DNA of 64,000 bases, taken from the NCBI GenBank assembly GCA_016748015.1, contig JAAOMT010000586.1, positions 790,534 through 854,533 of the forward strand. The letters are read 5' to 3'. The translations under genes were made by a program, and so were the position numbers. Shown one piece after another: positions 1 to 11,414 of this stretch. The stretch comes from Geosiphon pyriformis. Taxonomy: Eukaryota; Glomeromycota; Glomeromycetes; Archaeosporales; Geosiphonaceae. The notes under the pieces were generated by a model. That model saw only the letters and a program-made list of their open reading frames with translations, was not told the origin of the DNA and made no database searches. Numbering within the stretch: the stretch's first letter is position 1; each line of letters opens with the position of its first letter.

Positions 1-954
1 TGAATGTTGTTAATGTTGATTTGCTGTGAATTCACGTTTCTAGGAAGTAGTTGGACCTCTGATAACTGAATTTTATCTTCAAATTATAGAAGATAATTTG
101 AACTGCTGGGCTTATAAGTAAAATTGCCAATTCTATGCCAGTTGCTTTGTGTAGTTATGTTGTAGTAAACGTCAACTCTTTTTCAAGAATTGCTTGTCTG
201 GAAGCTTACTAAAAATATGTAGTTACTTTGCTGTGAAAGTCAACTCTTCTACAGGAATCTTATCTGTAGGTTATCCTAATGATTATGATAAGAAAATAAA
301 AGAAAAATAAAAGAAATGTAAAAAAAAATTGAATTCTGTCAAGGAAATTGTTTTCAATTTAGGCCTGGAGTTACTAACAGTTTATTGAAATTGGTAGCTA
401 ATCAATTTCAAAACATTAGTTGGGTTTTGAGAATTTTCCAAGTGCAATAATTTAAAGAATTTGGTTTTTTGAATTATTTGATATTTATTTTGTTTTTGTG
501 TATAAAGAATGATTCTAATTGTTAAATCTGAAGTAAGATACATTTTTTCAAAAAAAAAAGCTCTTCTTTTATACAACTTGTCATAACACTATTCTATGAA
601 CTTGAACTTTGCTATTTTCTACAATTTTGCTAAACTAAAGATACATTTTGGCAAACTACAAGTTATTTCTGCAAACTATTAGATATTTTGGTGAACTATC
701 AATTATTTTGGTAAATTTCTACAAACTTCAGCAAACTTTTTGAATGTTACATAGTTTGGGGTATTGCATGATTGATCATCACAATTAGATTACATTTATG
801 TTATGTGCAAATTGGGTTATTAATTAAATGATAATTTCGGACATTTTGCTAATATAATAAGTGATAATTTGAAACAATAATATATGCTAATTAATGATAG
901 GGATTATAAAGATAATTTCATGCTAAATAATATCTCTAATTTTGTTTGGTAACA
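1..954 (-). repeat. LTR of GyA family, copy inserted in or next to the 3' LTR of GyA
   Basis: This stretch aligns along its length with the LTR at 9192-10214 and ends in the same GGTAACA terminus at 954. By comparison about 30 bases of its far end lie beyond the window edge. It is clearly more diverged from the 9192-10214 LTR than the neighbouring 955-1269 piece is, so it is probably a separate copy (solo LTR or end of another element) and not the true partner LTR. No protein is encoded. Confidence 0.75.
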
Positions 955-1269
955 GTGAACTAAAGATACATTTTGATGAACTATAAGTTATTTTGCTGAA
1001 CTATTCATAATTTCGGCGAATTTCTATAAATTTTGGTGAATTTTTTATAAATTTCGGCGAATTTTAGAATGTTACAAAGTTCAGGGTATTGTGTAATTTG
1101 ATCATCCTACTTTCTGTTATACTAATTAGATTATTTAATTGAATCGTGATATGTGATAATTGATTAAATAATAAATGATAATTTGAAATAATATTAATAT
1201 ACTAATTAATTATAGGAATTATAAGGGTAATTTTCTTGCTAATTAATAGCTAAAATTCTACTGATAACA
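955..1269 (-). repeat. GyA 3' LTR, remaining 315 bp
   Basis: Nearly identical to the distal 310 bp or so of the LTR at 9192-10214, including the shared terminus CTGATAACA at 1269 (TGTTATCAG on the element strand). The rest of this LTR is displaced by the LTR copy at 1-954. It abuts the polypurine tract at 1270-1285, which identifies it as the true 3' LTR of GyA. Confidence 0.8.
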
Positions 1270-1285
1270 TAATCTTCTCCTCAAG
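1270..1285 (-). other. GyA polypurine tract
   Basis: On the minus strand a purine run containing GAGGAGAAGA lies directly before the 3' LTR start TGTTATCAG, the usual position of the plus-strand primer. Confidence 0.6.
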
Positions 1286-1289
1286 ACTG

Positions 1290-1956
1290 AGCTCCATCAA
1301 AATCCAAGCACTATCTGTAATATTGAGATAATGATCCAAAATAATTGAAGTAATCTGGTCTGAAAATTGTTGAAATTTCAGTTCTGTAAGTTTACCAATG
1401 TATTGGACTTTCATTGGTTGTAGTATTGGATTTTGTAGAACATTTTCACAAGTATTAAACAAATCATAGAGTCTAAAAGCTGCTCTAAGTTTGTAGCAAG
1501 TGTTTATTAGTTCAGCTGCTGTTTTGAATTTATTGTGAATTTGCTTTTGTATAGCTTCAGAAGTGATATTTGTTGCTTCAAGTTCCAGTTTTCGTTCATA
1601 AAGTGTCTTTCCAATGTAAAAGTATTTATAGATAGGAGTGTTTCATTGTTCTGTTTATTAAGAAATAGTAGAAGTTTTTGTTGTATTGTAGTATTTGGTG
1701 AAATGTCAATAGGGGCAATTAAAAGATTTTTTTCCAGTGCTTGCTTCAAAAGTCTTGGTAACCTATTTTCAGAGTGATTTCTTGTTTTTCTTCTATAGGG
1801 GTGATAGTTCTGTGAATGATTTGCTACTGGAGCTGTGGTTTTTTTCTGAATGTAATTAATTTGACTTCTATTAATCGTTATGGATAAGTCAGGAAGTGTT
1901 TTCAAGGTTAACATTAACTTTTGGGATATTTGTTGAATATTTCGGAGAATAATCAT
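1290..1956 (-). pseudogene. GyA ORF3: conserved unknown protein downstream of integrase
   Basis: An open segment of 149 codons starts at 1956 and a second, in another frame, covers 1250-1462; together they suggest a protein of about 220 residues broken by a frameshift. No known domain is recognised. The N-terminus has a NIQ-like helix, then an ITIN block, then a Lys/Arg-rich stretch. The C-terminal part, with GKLTELKF and ITSIIL, resembles the C-terminus of the matching reading frames in GyC2, GyC1 and GyB1. There is no signal peptide or convincing membrane segment, so envelope is unlikely. Confidence 0.55.
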
Positions 1957-2129
1957 AATAAAATTGACTAATTATGAAAAGTGAGAATAAAGAAAATTAT
2001 TTTTGGATATGGAGTTTTTATTTGTTTTTGGGTTTGGGTGTTTTTGTAATTTATTTACTATTTTTGTCGTTGTGTTTTCATAGAGAATTATTGTAAAATT
2101 TAAGTGTTCAAGTTTGGTTGTTGTTCTAT

Positions 2130-3485
2130 TATAATTATTGGTTCTAAATTTCGGGGAATATCTTCAGGATTAATTAAAAGGGAATGTGTACCAATTTGTG
2201 GAATTAATGGTTTAGGATTGTTTCTGAAATGATAGTGTTTTAATCTGTCTCTATGTGCAACTTTTGCTAATATTTTGTCATCAAGTCTTAACTTGTATAA
2301 TCCATTGCCTAGAATTTCGTGAATATAAAATGGTCCATCCCATTTGTTTTCAAATTTCCCACTCCATTGTTTTTCAGCCTTAATTTTGTGTAAGAGAACT
2401 TTATTTCCAACTTTAAATTCGTTGGTAATAGGTGGTAATTTGTTGTCATATCTTTCTTTTTGTTAAGCTTAAGAATGTTTAATATGAGTTGCTGCTATTC
2501 TTCTTTTTTCTTCCAGTGTATTAAGAAGAGTGTAGGTCCTTCTTTGGAGTGTTTTTTAAAAGTTTTTTTCATTGATTGGTTGCACTGGGTATGTTTCCAC
2601 TGTGAAATTAATTGGTAATGTTGCTGTTCTCCCATAAGTAAGATCAAATGGTGTGTGTTTCATAGTATTTTGTTTTAGCATTCTGTATGTTAGTAACATG
2701 GATGGAATAAAAATATTCCATTTCTGCTCAAAGTCTGTTGAGACTTTGGCTAAAGATTCACACAATGTTCTGTTGAAACATTCTACAAGTCTATTTGTTT
2801 GAAGGTGATAAGATAATGATAGAGATCTTTTAACATTGAACCATTCACAAATTTCTTGTATCAAGTTGTTCACAAAATGTGTTCTTTGATCAGATAAAAG
2901 TTCAATTGGGCATCCATGTCTACAAATAATGTCTTTATAGATGAAATTTGCTATTAATTTTGCATCTGCTCTTTGGATGACTCTAGCTTCAGGCCATTTG
3001 GTAAGATAATCTACTGCTACTGCAATATAGCAATTTCCTTGGGTTGTAATAGGTAATGGTCCGACTAAATCAATTCCAACTCTATCAAAAGGTTGTCCAA
3101 CTTTGATTGGATTTAAAGGTTCTGTGGGGCGAGTTCCTCCTCTTTTTTGACAACTATCACAAGATTCTATATATTGTTGAATGTTTTTTTGCATGTGAGG
3201 CCAAAAATAATGTTCAAGAGTTCTTTGAATGGTTCCATCTCTTCCCAAGTGTGCTGAAGACAAATCTGTGTGCATGTTATATAAAATTGTTTCTTTTTTA
3301 TTCTCTTGTACTAATCTGAGTGGTTGGTTTAAGTTTCTGTGATTTTTATAATAGATTTTGTTCTGGTGTATAAAATATTGTTTTGATTGGTGTTGTAAAT
3401 AATGTTTTTCACTTGGAGACCAGTTTTTTGGCATGGTAAGGGTCTCCAAATAATTTTTAAGATTGCTGTAATTTCTGGGATCCAT
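2130..3485 (-). pseudogene. GyA integrase
   Basis: A 309-codon open segment (2556-3485) holds an HHCC zinc domain (H72, H79, C109, C112) and a D,D(35)E core: D139 in GIDLVGPL, D199 in LLSDQ and E235 in LVECFNR. All catalytic residues are present. After its stop, a further 400 bp in broken frames gives the C-terminal GPY/F-type module (VGNKVLLHK ... GNGLYKLR). No chromodomain follows. The product would insert the cDNA copy into host DNA. The upstream RNase H is in another frame, so the polyprotein is broken. Confidence 0.85.
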
Positions 3486-3489
3486 TCTT

Positions 3490-5220
3490 GTTTGGTTATT
3501 TTTGTTTGGTAAGTTGGTAAGTTGTGGTAAAATTGTTGTTGGTATTAATCTTGTCTCATTCTTGAGAGGCTATAAACATTGGTATGTAGTTTTTCTGGTT
3601 TGTGGTGTACAATATATCTGTAGTCTGCTAGGAAGTCATTCCATCAAGACTATTTGGCACTTTGTTCAGTTTTCTTTTTATTAAGCCATTTGAGGCCAAT
3701 GTTGTCTGTTATTATGTCAAATTCTTTTCCATTCTTCAGATATTGTTGAAAATGTTTAAGAGCCCAAATGACTGCAGCAGCTTCTAATTCAGTTGAGCCA
3801 TATTTTAGTTCTGTTAGTTTGAGTGTTCTACTAGCATAAACAATGACTTGTTCTTGTCTATTTTCATCTACTTGTGATAAGATAGCACTAAATGCTATGT
3901 GTGAAGCATCAGTGGCTAATTAGAACCATTTGTTAAGTCTGGGTAAGCAAGAACTGAGGCTGTTGTCAATTTTGTTTTAAGAGTTTCAAAAGCTTTTTGT
4001 TGTTTTTCAGTCTATTTGTATGGCATGTTTTTGTTAGTAAAATAATTGAGTGGTTTGGCAATTTCTGAAAATTTTTTTATGAATTTCCGATAGTAAGAGA
4101 CTAATCCTATAAATCCTCTTAGTTCTATAGTATTCCTGGGAGTTTGAAAGTTTTTGACAGCACTGATTGTTCCTGGATTTGGTTTGACTCCATCTTTACT
4201 AACTATGTGTCCAAGAAAGATCAAGCTTGTTTTTCCAAAGTGACATTTCTCAATGTTTAACTTTAATTCTGCTTTCTATAATCATTGAAAAACTTCTCGC
4301 AGGTGAATGAGGTGGGTTTCAAAGCTTGGTGAGTATACATCAGTATCATCAAGATAAACAACTACTGATTGCTACAAAAGCTCTTCATAGACAACATCCA
4401 TGAGTTGCTAAAATGTTGCTGGTGCGTTACAGAGTCCAAAAGACATAACATTAAACTTATAATTTCCTCTTTGAGTGGTGAATGCTGTTTTGGGTCTATC
4501 TTTTGGGTTCATTTCGACTTGCCAGTATCCACTTTCCAGGTCTAAAGTTGAGAAGAACTTGGCTTTTCCTAAAGCATCTAGCATGTCATCAACTCTTGGA
4601 AGAGAGTAGGCATCTCCAATTATAACACTATTTAATTGTCTATAATCAACACAGAATCTGATTTTTCCGTTTTTCTTTTTAACTAAAACTACTGGTAAGA
4701 CCCAAGGACTTCTTGATGGTTAAATCAATCCGTTATTGAGCATTCTTTGGACTTCTTCTCTGATGAATTGGTGGCTGGCAGGTGGCACTTGATAAGCTTG
4801 TTGTCATTTTGGTGGAGCATTTCCTGTATGGATCTGATGTTGAACAATATCCGTTTTTCCCAAGTCATTGTTGTCTTTTGCAAATATATCTGCAAATTCA
4901 GCTATCAATTGTTTCAATTGTCTTTGTTGTTGAGGTTCTAAGGGAGCCATGTTGATTCGAGAGAGTTTTTCTTCCAAAAAGTGGTAGTTTTTAATAATGG
5001 GAATGATATTTGGATTTGGAAATAGAGTGTGCCTTACAATTTCGATGAAATTAGAGACAATTTGAGAGTTTTCATCTTGAAAAATATTGCTGTGTATGAT
5101 TCCAATTTCTAGTTTGTTTAATAAGACAATAGAGTAATTATTGGGGTTGTAGAATGTAACTCGAAATTTTTTCATTCCTTTGGGAATATAAACATTTGGA
5201 ATTGAGATTTCATGTTTCAA
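3490..5220 (-). pseudogene. GyA reverse transcriptase and RNase H
   Basis: Broken reading frames give an ordered RT: the leader FADIFAKDNNDLG, FCVDYRQLNS, LDLESGYWQVEM, FGLCNAPATFQ, and the catalytic YLDD at 4346-4357, followed by the thumb (FLGHIVSKDGVKPNP, 4012-4224). RNase H follows with DAS, TELEA and ITDN motifs at about 3500-3950. Several nonsense codons and a frame change relative to the dUTPase segment make it a pseudogene. The YLDD Asp residues are intact. Confidence 0.85.
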
Positions 5221-5760
5221 ACAGATTTGTTCATTGGATTCAAAGATTTGTTGTGTAGTGGTGGGTTTTGAACAAGTGTAAATTTCGTGATGTTCTCCAA
5301 AAGATAAATGGTAATTGGCTGGGGAAGTTGAAGAATCTGGTGAGATTCATTTTGTGTATTAAGAGCTATGTTTACTGGAACTGTAAATCGTCCAGTTGAA
5401 CCAAAACCTTGAGTTCCTTTTTCACTTTTTCCCAATTGTTCTCTGTTGTTTACTGATTGTAAACCCAAAATGTTGATTAAGGGTAAGTAAATTGCTTGAG
5501 CAATTTTTTCAGCATGTTTAATTTTGAATGTTTTGTCTGTCTCATTCTGTAACATAATGATAATGTCTCCAGTGTATCCTGCATCTATAACTTCTCCTCT
5601 AATATTGATTTTTTTGCTTGCCAATAATGATCTGGAGGCAATTTGAACCATTGCTCCTGGTAAAATTTCAAGAGCAATTTTGAGATTGATTTTTGTCAAG
5701 GACTTTGGTTAGAGAACCAAAGTATCTTTTCCTGAGTATCTTAGGTCATATTTAGCATCA
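5217..5760 (-). pseudogene. GyA dUTPase-like domain inside pol
   Basis: The open segment 5217-5699 (160 codons) carries the trimeric dUTPase signature in order: ASRS (motif 2, residues 21-24), GEVIDAGYTGDI (motif 3, 35-46, with catalytic-type Asp39 and uracil-site Tyr42), EKIAQAIYLP (motif 4, 64-73) and KGTQGFGSTG (motif 5, 94-103). It is in the same frame as gag and protease, between protease and RT. Such an enzyme would hydrolyse dUTP and so limit uracil in the cDNA. Motif 1 is weak. The domain recurs in GyC2 and, decayed, in GyE. Confidence 0.85.
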
Positions 5761-6566
5761 GTTTCGTGTGCTTTTTCTGGTCTGATTTTTTGGCCATGGT
5801 TGTCAAAATATTTAAGTTGTAGAGGTGGTTGCTTTTTAAGAAGATAGATGGGGGTGGTTGATAGTTTTTCTACTAGTTCAAATATTTCAAATTCGATTTC
5901 ATTTTCATCATTCTCATTTGGCAGAGGAATGCTAAGAGCATAACATTCTAAACATCATTGGTCATCACAAGGCATAACACATTCTTCACACAATTGAATG
6001 TTCATTTGCTTTAATCATTGAATTTGAGCTTCTTTGGTCAGATATATGTGGCTTGCAATTTGGTGGTAGGTTTCTACTTCATCTTCATAATCAAATCCAG
6101 CTAATTCCATAGTATACTCAATATATTCAGCTTCTTTCATTTGGTGGATATCTTTTTAGGTGGCTCTATTGATCAATACCATTGCTAAATCAAAAATTAT
6201 TTCAGTGTCATGAGGGTAATACTAAAGTTTATTGAGAGCACTGTTGTATGCTGCATCAAATGGTGTTCCTCTTCTGACTTTTTCCGAAATTGATAGAGCA
6301 TATTGACAGGTCTGATCACATACTCCTCCTTTTATTGCTACATCAATCCAATTGCATTCTTCTGGTAGCATTTTTCTGCAAGTAAGGCAAGGAGTTTTGT
6401 CCTATTTTCCATTTCTTTTTGGGGATCCAAATCGTTCTCTATAGCATGCCTTGCAGAAATAACAAGTGCGAGTTTTGTATTCTTCTTCTGAGAAAATACA
6501 GGCTCCCATTGATGAAAGTTTTTTGTTGCAATCTTTGCATTTGAGTGAAATATATGGTGGTTCTTT
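5761..6566 (-). pseudogene. GyA cysteine-rich module and linker between protease and dUTPase
   Basis: In the protease frame, after the stop at 6567-6569, a Cys-rich stretch spans 6306-6539: CKDC, then CYFCKAC, then CLTC, then CDQTC, spaced like a multi-zinc fold. It is followed by an acidic helical linker with further Cys residues and several stops. The same module, with the same CxDCxKKLSS opening, is found in GyC2, GyE and, without that opening, GyD. It matches no family I can name; zinc binding is inferred from Cys spacing only. Confidence 0.6.
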
Positions 6567-7433
6567 TCATGGTTTTGGTGTGGAATATTTAACTTTCTTC
6601 CATCCTTTTGATTCTTCAAAAATCTCTTGTTCTGTTTCTTCAGCCCAATTGGATGGTGATCCAAGAGCCATGTAGGTTTCAGTAAGTAGCATTTTTTTCT
6701 CTTCTTTAAATTCAAATACTGGAGTTTTTTCTGATTGTTTGTTAAAAGTACTACAGGTTGCAGATATTATGGTATATTGTCCTTGGTATAAGATTTTAAG
6801 TTCTTGAGTTTCCCAGTTTAGGTTTGTATTGGCCTTGAGAAGCCAATCATTTCCGACTAGAGCTTGGTATTGGGGTGCATCTATAACAAGAACTTTAACT
6901 GGAATGATGATTCCATCAATTATAAAGGGGAAATCATCAATTTTTCCTACTAGAGTCTTCTTTATACCATCAGCTGTAACAATAACTGTTTGAGCTGGTC
7001 TATCTACATTTTGTTTGAGTTGTTGCATCAGCTGGTAAGTAATAATACTTCCAGCCAATCCACTATCTAAGATTAAGCGAATGGGTTTTCCTTCTACTGT
7101 AGCTTCTGTGTATATAGCAGTAATTGCTTTCTGTTCATTAACTGCTGCATTACTAAGCAGAAATGGTGATTCATTTGCTTCAAATTCAAATGAAAATATA
7201 TCTGACAGATTGGCATTTTGGGCAATTTGAGCTGGTAGAATGGTGTGATTGAAAGAGTTTGATCTTGGTGCTACAACTTCATCTTCAAATAGTGCAGTTT
7301 GTTGAAAATCCGATTCCTCTGGTATTGTAAGATAACTGGGTTGAGTGTGATAGTGATTGGGTCTTTGCTGACCAGAATTTTGGGGAACCAACTGATTATT
7401 TGGATTGATTCTGTTGTTGTTGTTATTCTGCAA
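6567..7433 (-). pseudogene. GyA aspartic protease
   Basis: A 288-codon open segment in the Gag frame. The protease core has LILDSG with Asp123, then a flap-like VIVTADG region and the ALVGNDWL block near the end, typical of retropepsins in Ty3/gypsy elements. The first 80 residues are Asn/Gln-rich linker from the Gag side. The active-site Asp is kept here, unlike in GyC2, GyD and GyE. A stop at 6567-6569 separates it from the Cys-rich module in the same frame. Confidence 0.85.
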
Positions 7434-7435
7434 TT

Positions 7436-9167
7436 GATTTTGAAGTATAAATTGGTTATGTTAAACCAATCTTCTTGCTGGTACTTGATATGGCTGAATT
7501 GGTAAAAATTGCTGATATTGTTGCTGCATTAATTGTGGAGTTAGTGGATAGTAACTGTTTTGATTTTGTGGTCTTGGTGAATAATAGATTGGTGGTAGAG
7601 ATTGGTAATAAGATTGTTGTGGTGAAGAGTAATGTTGATTACTCCTGTTTTGTTGGTCTCTTTGTAATTTTCTACAATCTCGTTTCCAGTGTCCTGAAAT
7701 TCCACAATAATGACAATTTTGAAGTTGGTTGTTGGATGGTGATCCAAAATTGTTTTGGTTGCATCGTTGTGGGGGTTAATATCTTTGTGATTGTTGTTGC
7801 TGTTGTTGTTGGTTTGTGAAATAGCTTTCAACCTTTTTTGTAAGTTGGTCTATTTTTTCTTCAGCTGCTGAGCTGGTTTTTCCAATTGTAAGGTTTACAA
7901 GCTTGGTGTGATTTGCTTCTTCTATTGCTATTTCATAGCTTTTTGCATGCCTAATAGCAGTTGCTAAGTCTGCTGAAGTATGTGGACAGACTTTCTTAAT
8001 CAGTTTGTCTTTTAACCCTGCTATAAACTGATCCAGAATTTGAGCATCAGAATAATAGTCATTGGTTTCTAATTGTCGAATTTGTCTGAGAAGTTTGTTA
8101 AATCTTCCAAGATAAGTCATAACAGTTTCAGATGTTTCTTGTTTGATATTGTGAAAGCAGTTTCTGAGAGTGATAGAGGTATTGTTGTCAGTGAATTGTT
8201 GTAGAAAAGCATCTTTGAATGCTTGCCAGTTTTCAAATGGTTCTTCTAAATTTTCAAATTATTCTTCTGCTGTTCCTTGGAGAAAGTAAGAAATTGCTTT
8301 GAACATTCTTGCTGTGATTCAACCATTTGCATCTCCTGCTTTTTGAACTTTGTCAAGCCATTCTTGAGGACTGGTATCATTGTCTTCACCAGTGAATTCT
8401 GGGATTTTTGCAATGTAAGCAGTTGTTATTTCTTCTTCATTTTTTGTAATTTCTTTTGGTTCTGATTCAGTTTTTTTACTTTCCAAGCTTTCTGAATGAT
8501 TATTTTGGTTTTCCTGTAAGTAATCAATGATATTGGCACTTGTTGATATTGGTTCCTGCTGTTGAGTAAGGTTTCTAGGTGACTGAAAATCTTCTGGTCT
8601 GGAAAAGTGGTTGAGTAGTAAATTTGGTGTTTGTGGTTGAACAAATGAAATTGGAAATGGTGTAATAGAAAGTGGTAATTTGACACTGGTTTCTTGTTCA
8701 GATGTTTGCAAGTGTTTGGCAGTTGTCTTTTGTAGTATTGGAGTGTTTGGAGTGGTTTTTGAGTATTGCTTCAATCTTTGTTTGTCTTTGTTGTTTGTTT
8801 CTGTCTCTAATTCAAAGTCAATAGAGTATTGAGACTGTACTGGGTATTTTTTTTCACAATACTTAATAATGTTAAAATTAAGTTCTTGGAAGTAGGTAGC
8901 AAGTGTTTCACTATTCGGATCTTCTGTTCCCAATCGTGAATAGTGCACTAAATTATTGTAAAGATTGCTTCTGACTTCTGAAATGTTGTAGTTTTCAAAA
9001 AGATAATTGTTGATGCGGTTTTCAATGTATTGGTATACTGATTTCTTGACAACTTCAATTCCGTCTGGAATGTTGAATTTTTGCTTGCAGCAAGTGTAAA
9101 TTGACTGGTAATACTCTAAAGTTGCTGTGTCTGGTGTGATTGCTACTTTGAATTTGTTGTTGCTGTG
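7436..9167 (-). pseudogene. GyA Gag with CCHC zinc knuckle
   Basis: One continuous frame interrupted by four nonsense codons (8319-8321, 8259-8261, 7776-7778, 7461-7463) and no frameshift. The N-terminal half is polar and Ser/Gln/Glu-rich. A capsid-like region (FLQQFTDNNTSITLR ... LGRFNKLLRQI) follows, then polyGln, then the knuckle CHYCGISGHWKRDC at 7674-7715. The start codon is unclear: the frame opens at 9167 just after two stops, with no ATG in the right place. The protein would form the particle and bind RNA. Confidence 0.8.
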
Positions 9168-9174
9168 TTATTTT

Positions 9175-9189
9175 CATGGGAGAGCACCA
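9175..9189 (-). other. GyA primer binding site
   Basis: Two bases after the 5' LTR end (GTAACA) the element strand reads TGGTGCTCTCCCATG, starting with the TGG expected to pair with a tRNA CCA end. TGGTGCTC is shared with families B and C. Confidence 0.65.
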
Positions 9190-9191
9190 AA

Positions 9192-10214
9192 TGTTACTGG
9201 AGGTTTTTGGTCTCTTTTCTTGAATGTTGTAACTGTCTGTTGGTTGCAAATTCAAGAAGTAGTTGAACCTCCAATAACTGAATTTATTTTCAAATTATTT
9301 CCTGTAATTTGAACTGCTGGGCTTATAAGTGGAATGACCAATTCCATGCCAGTTGCTTTGTGTAGTTACATTGTAGTAAACATCAACTCTTTCCCAGAAA
9401 TTGCTCATTTGGAAGCTCACTAAAAATGTGTAGTTACTTTGCTGTAAAAGTCAACTCTTTTACAGGAATCTTGTTTGTAGGCTATCCTAATGATTGTAAT
9501 AAGAAAAGAAAAGAAAAATAAAAAAAATGTAAAAAAAATAGAATTCTGTTAAGGGAAACATTTTCTATCCAGGCCTGGAGTCACTAACAGTTTATTGAAA
9601 TTGGTAGCTAATCAATTTCAAAACGTTAGTTGTTAAGGGAATTTCAAGTATAATAACTTAAGAATTTGGTTTTCAAATATTTAATTTTTATTTAATTTTG
9701 TAACAAGTGATTTGTTTTAATTAAGATATCTAAAGTAAGATACTATAGTAAGGTACTATGAGAAGATACATTTTCTTAAAAAGAAAAGCTCTTCTTTTAT
9801 ACAACTTGTTGTAGTACTAGTCTATGAACTTGCACTTTTTCTCTTTGCTCAAATTTTGGCGAACTAAAGATACATTTTAATGAACTACAAGTTATTTTGC
9901 TGAACTATTGATTAATTTGGGTGAACTATTCATAATTTTGGTGAATTTCTATAAATTTCGGCAAATTTCTTATAAATTTCGGTGAATTTTTGTAAATTTC
10001 GGTGAATTTTAGAATGTTACAAAGTTCAGAGTATTGTGTAATTTGATCATCCTACTTTTTGTTATACTAATTGGATTATTTAATTGAATCGTGATATGTG
10101 ATAATTGATTAAATAATAAATGATAATTTGAAATGATATTAATATACTAATTAATTATAGGAATTATAAGAGTAATTTTCTTGCTAATTAATAGCTAAAA
10201 TTCTACTGGTAACA
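9192..10214 (-). repeat. GyA 5' LTR
   Basis: 1023 bp, bounded by TGTTAC and GTAACA inverted ends, with near-identical sequence at 955-1269 and a diverged copy at 1-954. It contains repeated short units of the type GGTGAATTT at about 9940-10015. The base after its end, 10215, is already family B gag, so the insertion site is exact. Confidence 0.9.
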
Positions 10215-10710
10215 ATGGCCAGAATGTTTGTTTACATAGAGTTATTAGCCATTGGTTCAGGAGTAACTGTTTGTGTAGATGAGTTTGATTTGCTTAATAA
10301 AAGGTCAAAAACAGAGGCAGTTTGGTAGCTTTCTTCTTTTGTTTCAAAAGGAGTTTTAGTTGCTTGATGGGCAGCAATCCAAATGTGGATTTGATGATGG
10401 AATTAGAGAGCTGTTGTTCAAAGATTGTGGAGTATAAAAGTTGATTGATGCTGTTGTTTCTTTCTTCAAAATTGTCTTCAAAATAAGCTTGATCAAAGTA
10501 ATAAGTTGTATAGGCTGTGTAAGTTTCAGCTAAATGCTTATTTAGGAACTAGTTTTAAAAATCTTGGAATTGTCTATTGGATTGATTTTCAATAGGAAAG
10601 CAAATCAAGTAGTAGGGCAAAGGATTAAGTTCAATAAAGTCTAAATCATTTTTGTTGTGTGCTTTAAAGTGTTCTTCTGATTGTTGTGGCAGGTATGAAT
10701 AATCACCCAT
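10215..10710 (-). pseudogene. GyB2 Gag N-terminus, truncated by GyA
   Basis: The minus strand from an ATG at 10710 matches the N-terminal Gag of GyB1 from 20875 (LPQQSEEHFKAHNKNDLDF is shared). It carries nonsense codons, two of them close together in the QDF block, and then ends abruptly where the GyA LTR begins at 10214. The rest of this element must lie beyond the left window edge. Confidence 0.8.
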
Positions 10711-10739
10711 ACAATAGAAAACAAAATAGAATTTGACAA

Positions 10740-10756
10740 CCTCACAGAGAGCACCA
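10740..10756 (-). other. GyB2 primer binding site
   Basis: The element strand reads TGGTGCTCTCTGTGAGG six bases after its LTR end. It differs at one position from the GyC2 site at 27852-27868. Confidence 0.6.
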
Positions 10757-10762
10757 CTTTTA

Positions 10763-11414
10763 TGTTATGGGTTGGAGTAACAAGCTAATGGATAGCAAGG
10801 AAGAACAGAATTGTAGGGTAATGGAAATAATCAAAAGAAATTCAACTTTAAAGAGCGAATTGAATAAGTATGGATTCAATGTGTAAGATCAGTCTTATAA
10901 AATATCTCAGTCACTATTCTTTTCAAAAGGTAACTGGAGAATCTGAAGGTAGAGAGATAGTTTGTACTGTCAACAAATAATCACACTTGATATAATTCTA
11001 TGTCTCATGTCAGCACTCTTAGAATTCAATATCAAGTATCAGATGTGCTCTTCAGTCACATTTTATTCAATAATTTTCAAATGCTACACTTATACATTTC
11101 AGAAAAAGAGTAAAAATTAACCAATAAGTAATCTTTTATTCCAAGATATTTGGATACTTGAAGGTAGAGAAAGAGAAATTAGCAATAAGAGAATAATTGA
11201 GATAAAAGTTGTTATTTTATTTATTTTTGATTACTTTGAACAGGCTTTTCTATAACTAAGAGATTCATCATTTATATAGCTGTCAAAAGTAGTCAATAAT
11301 CAGGTCAATGACTAGGTCAATAATTACTATCTAAAAATAGTGTGGCTAATTTATATGACATCAGTGGCTAATACATGTGATAATTAATAAGAAGTATAAG
11401 TTTCAACTATAACA
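10763..11414 (-). repeat. GyB2 5' LTR (family B)
   Basis: 652-bp reverse complement of the family B LTR seen at 20158-20822 and 37194-37942, bounded by TGTTAT/ATAACA. It is followed at 11415 by ATAT, the same target motif that flanks GyB1. Together with GyB1 it forms a large inverted repeat about 9 kb apart. Confidence 0.85.

Larger units (their letters stand above)
955..10214 (-). mobile_element. GyA: Ty3/gypsy LTR retrotransposon with dUTPase domain
   Basis: On the minus strand the order is 5' LTR (9192-10214), primer binding site, Gag with CCHC knuckle, aspartic protease, Cys-rich module, dUTPase-like domain, reverse transcriptase, RNase H, integrase, an unknown ORF3, polypurine tract and 3' LTR. 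RT-RH-INT order defines Ty3/gypsy. The 5' LTR has 6-bp inverted ends TGTTAC/GTAACA. It lies inside a family B copy (10215-11414), of which only one side is visible, so the target duplication cannot be checked. Coding regions carry several stops and at least two frame changes, so the element is not autonomous now. Confidence 0.9.

Noticed and set aside
2130-2550. Chromodomain at the integrase C-terminus
   Set aside because: The sequence after the GPY/F-type module does not show chromodomain aromatic residues; it leads to ORF3.
7475-7819. 114-codon plus-strand frame rich in Val and Ile
   Set aside because: It lies antisense to GyA Gag (Asn/His-rich side), and its composition is the complement of that coding sequence.
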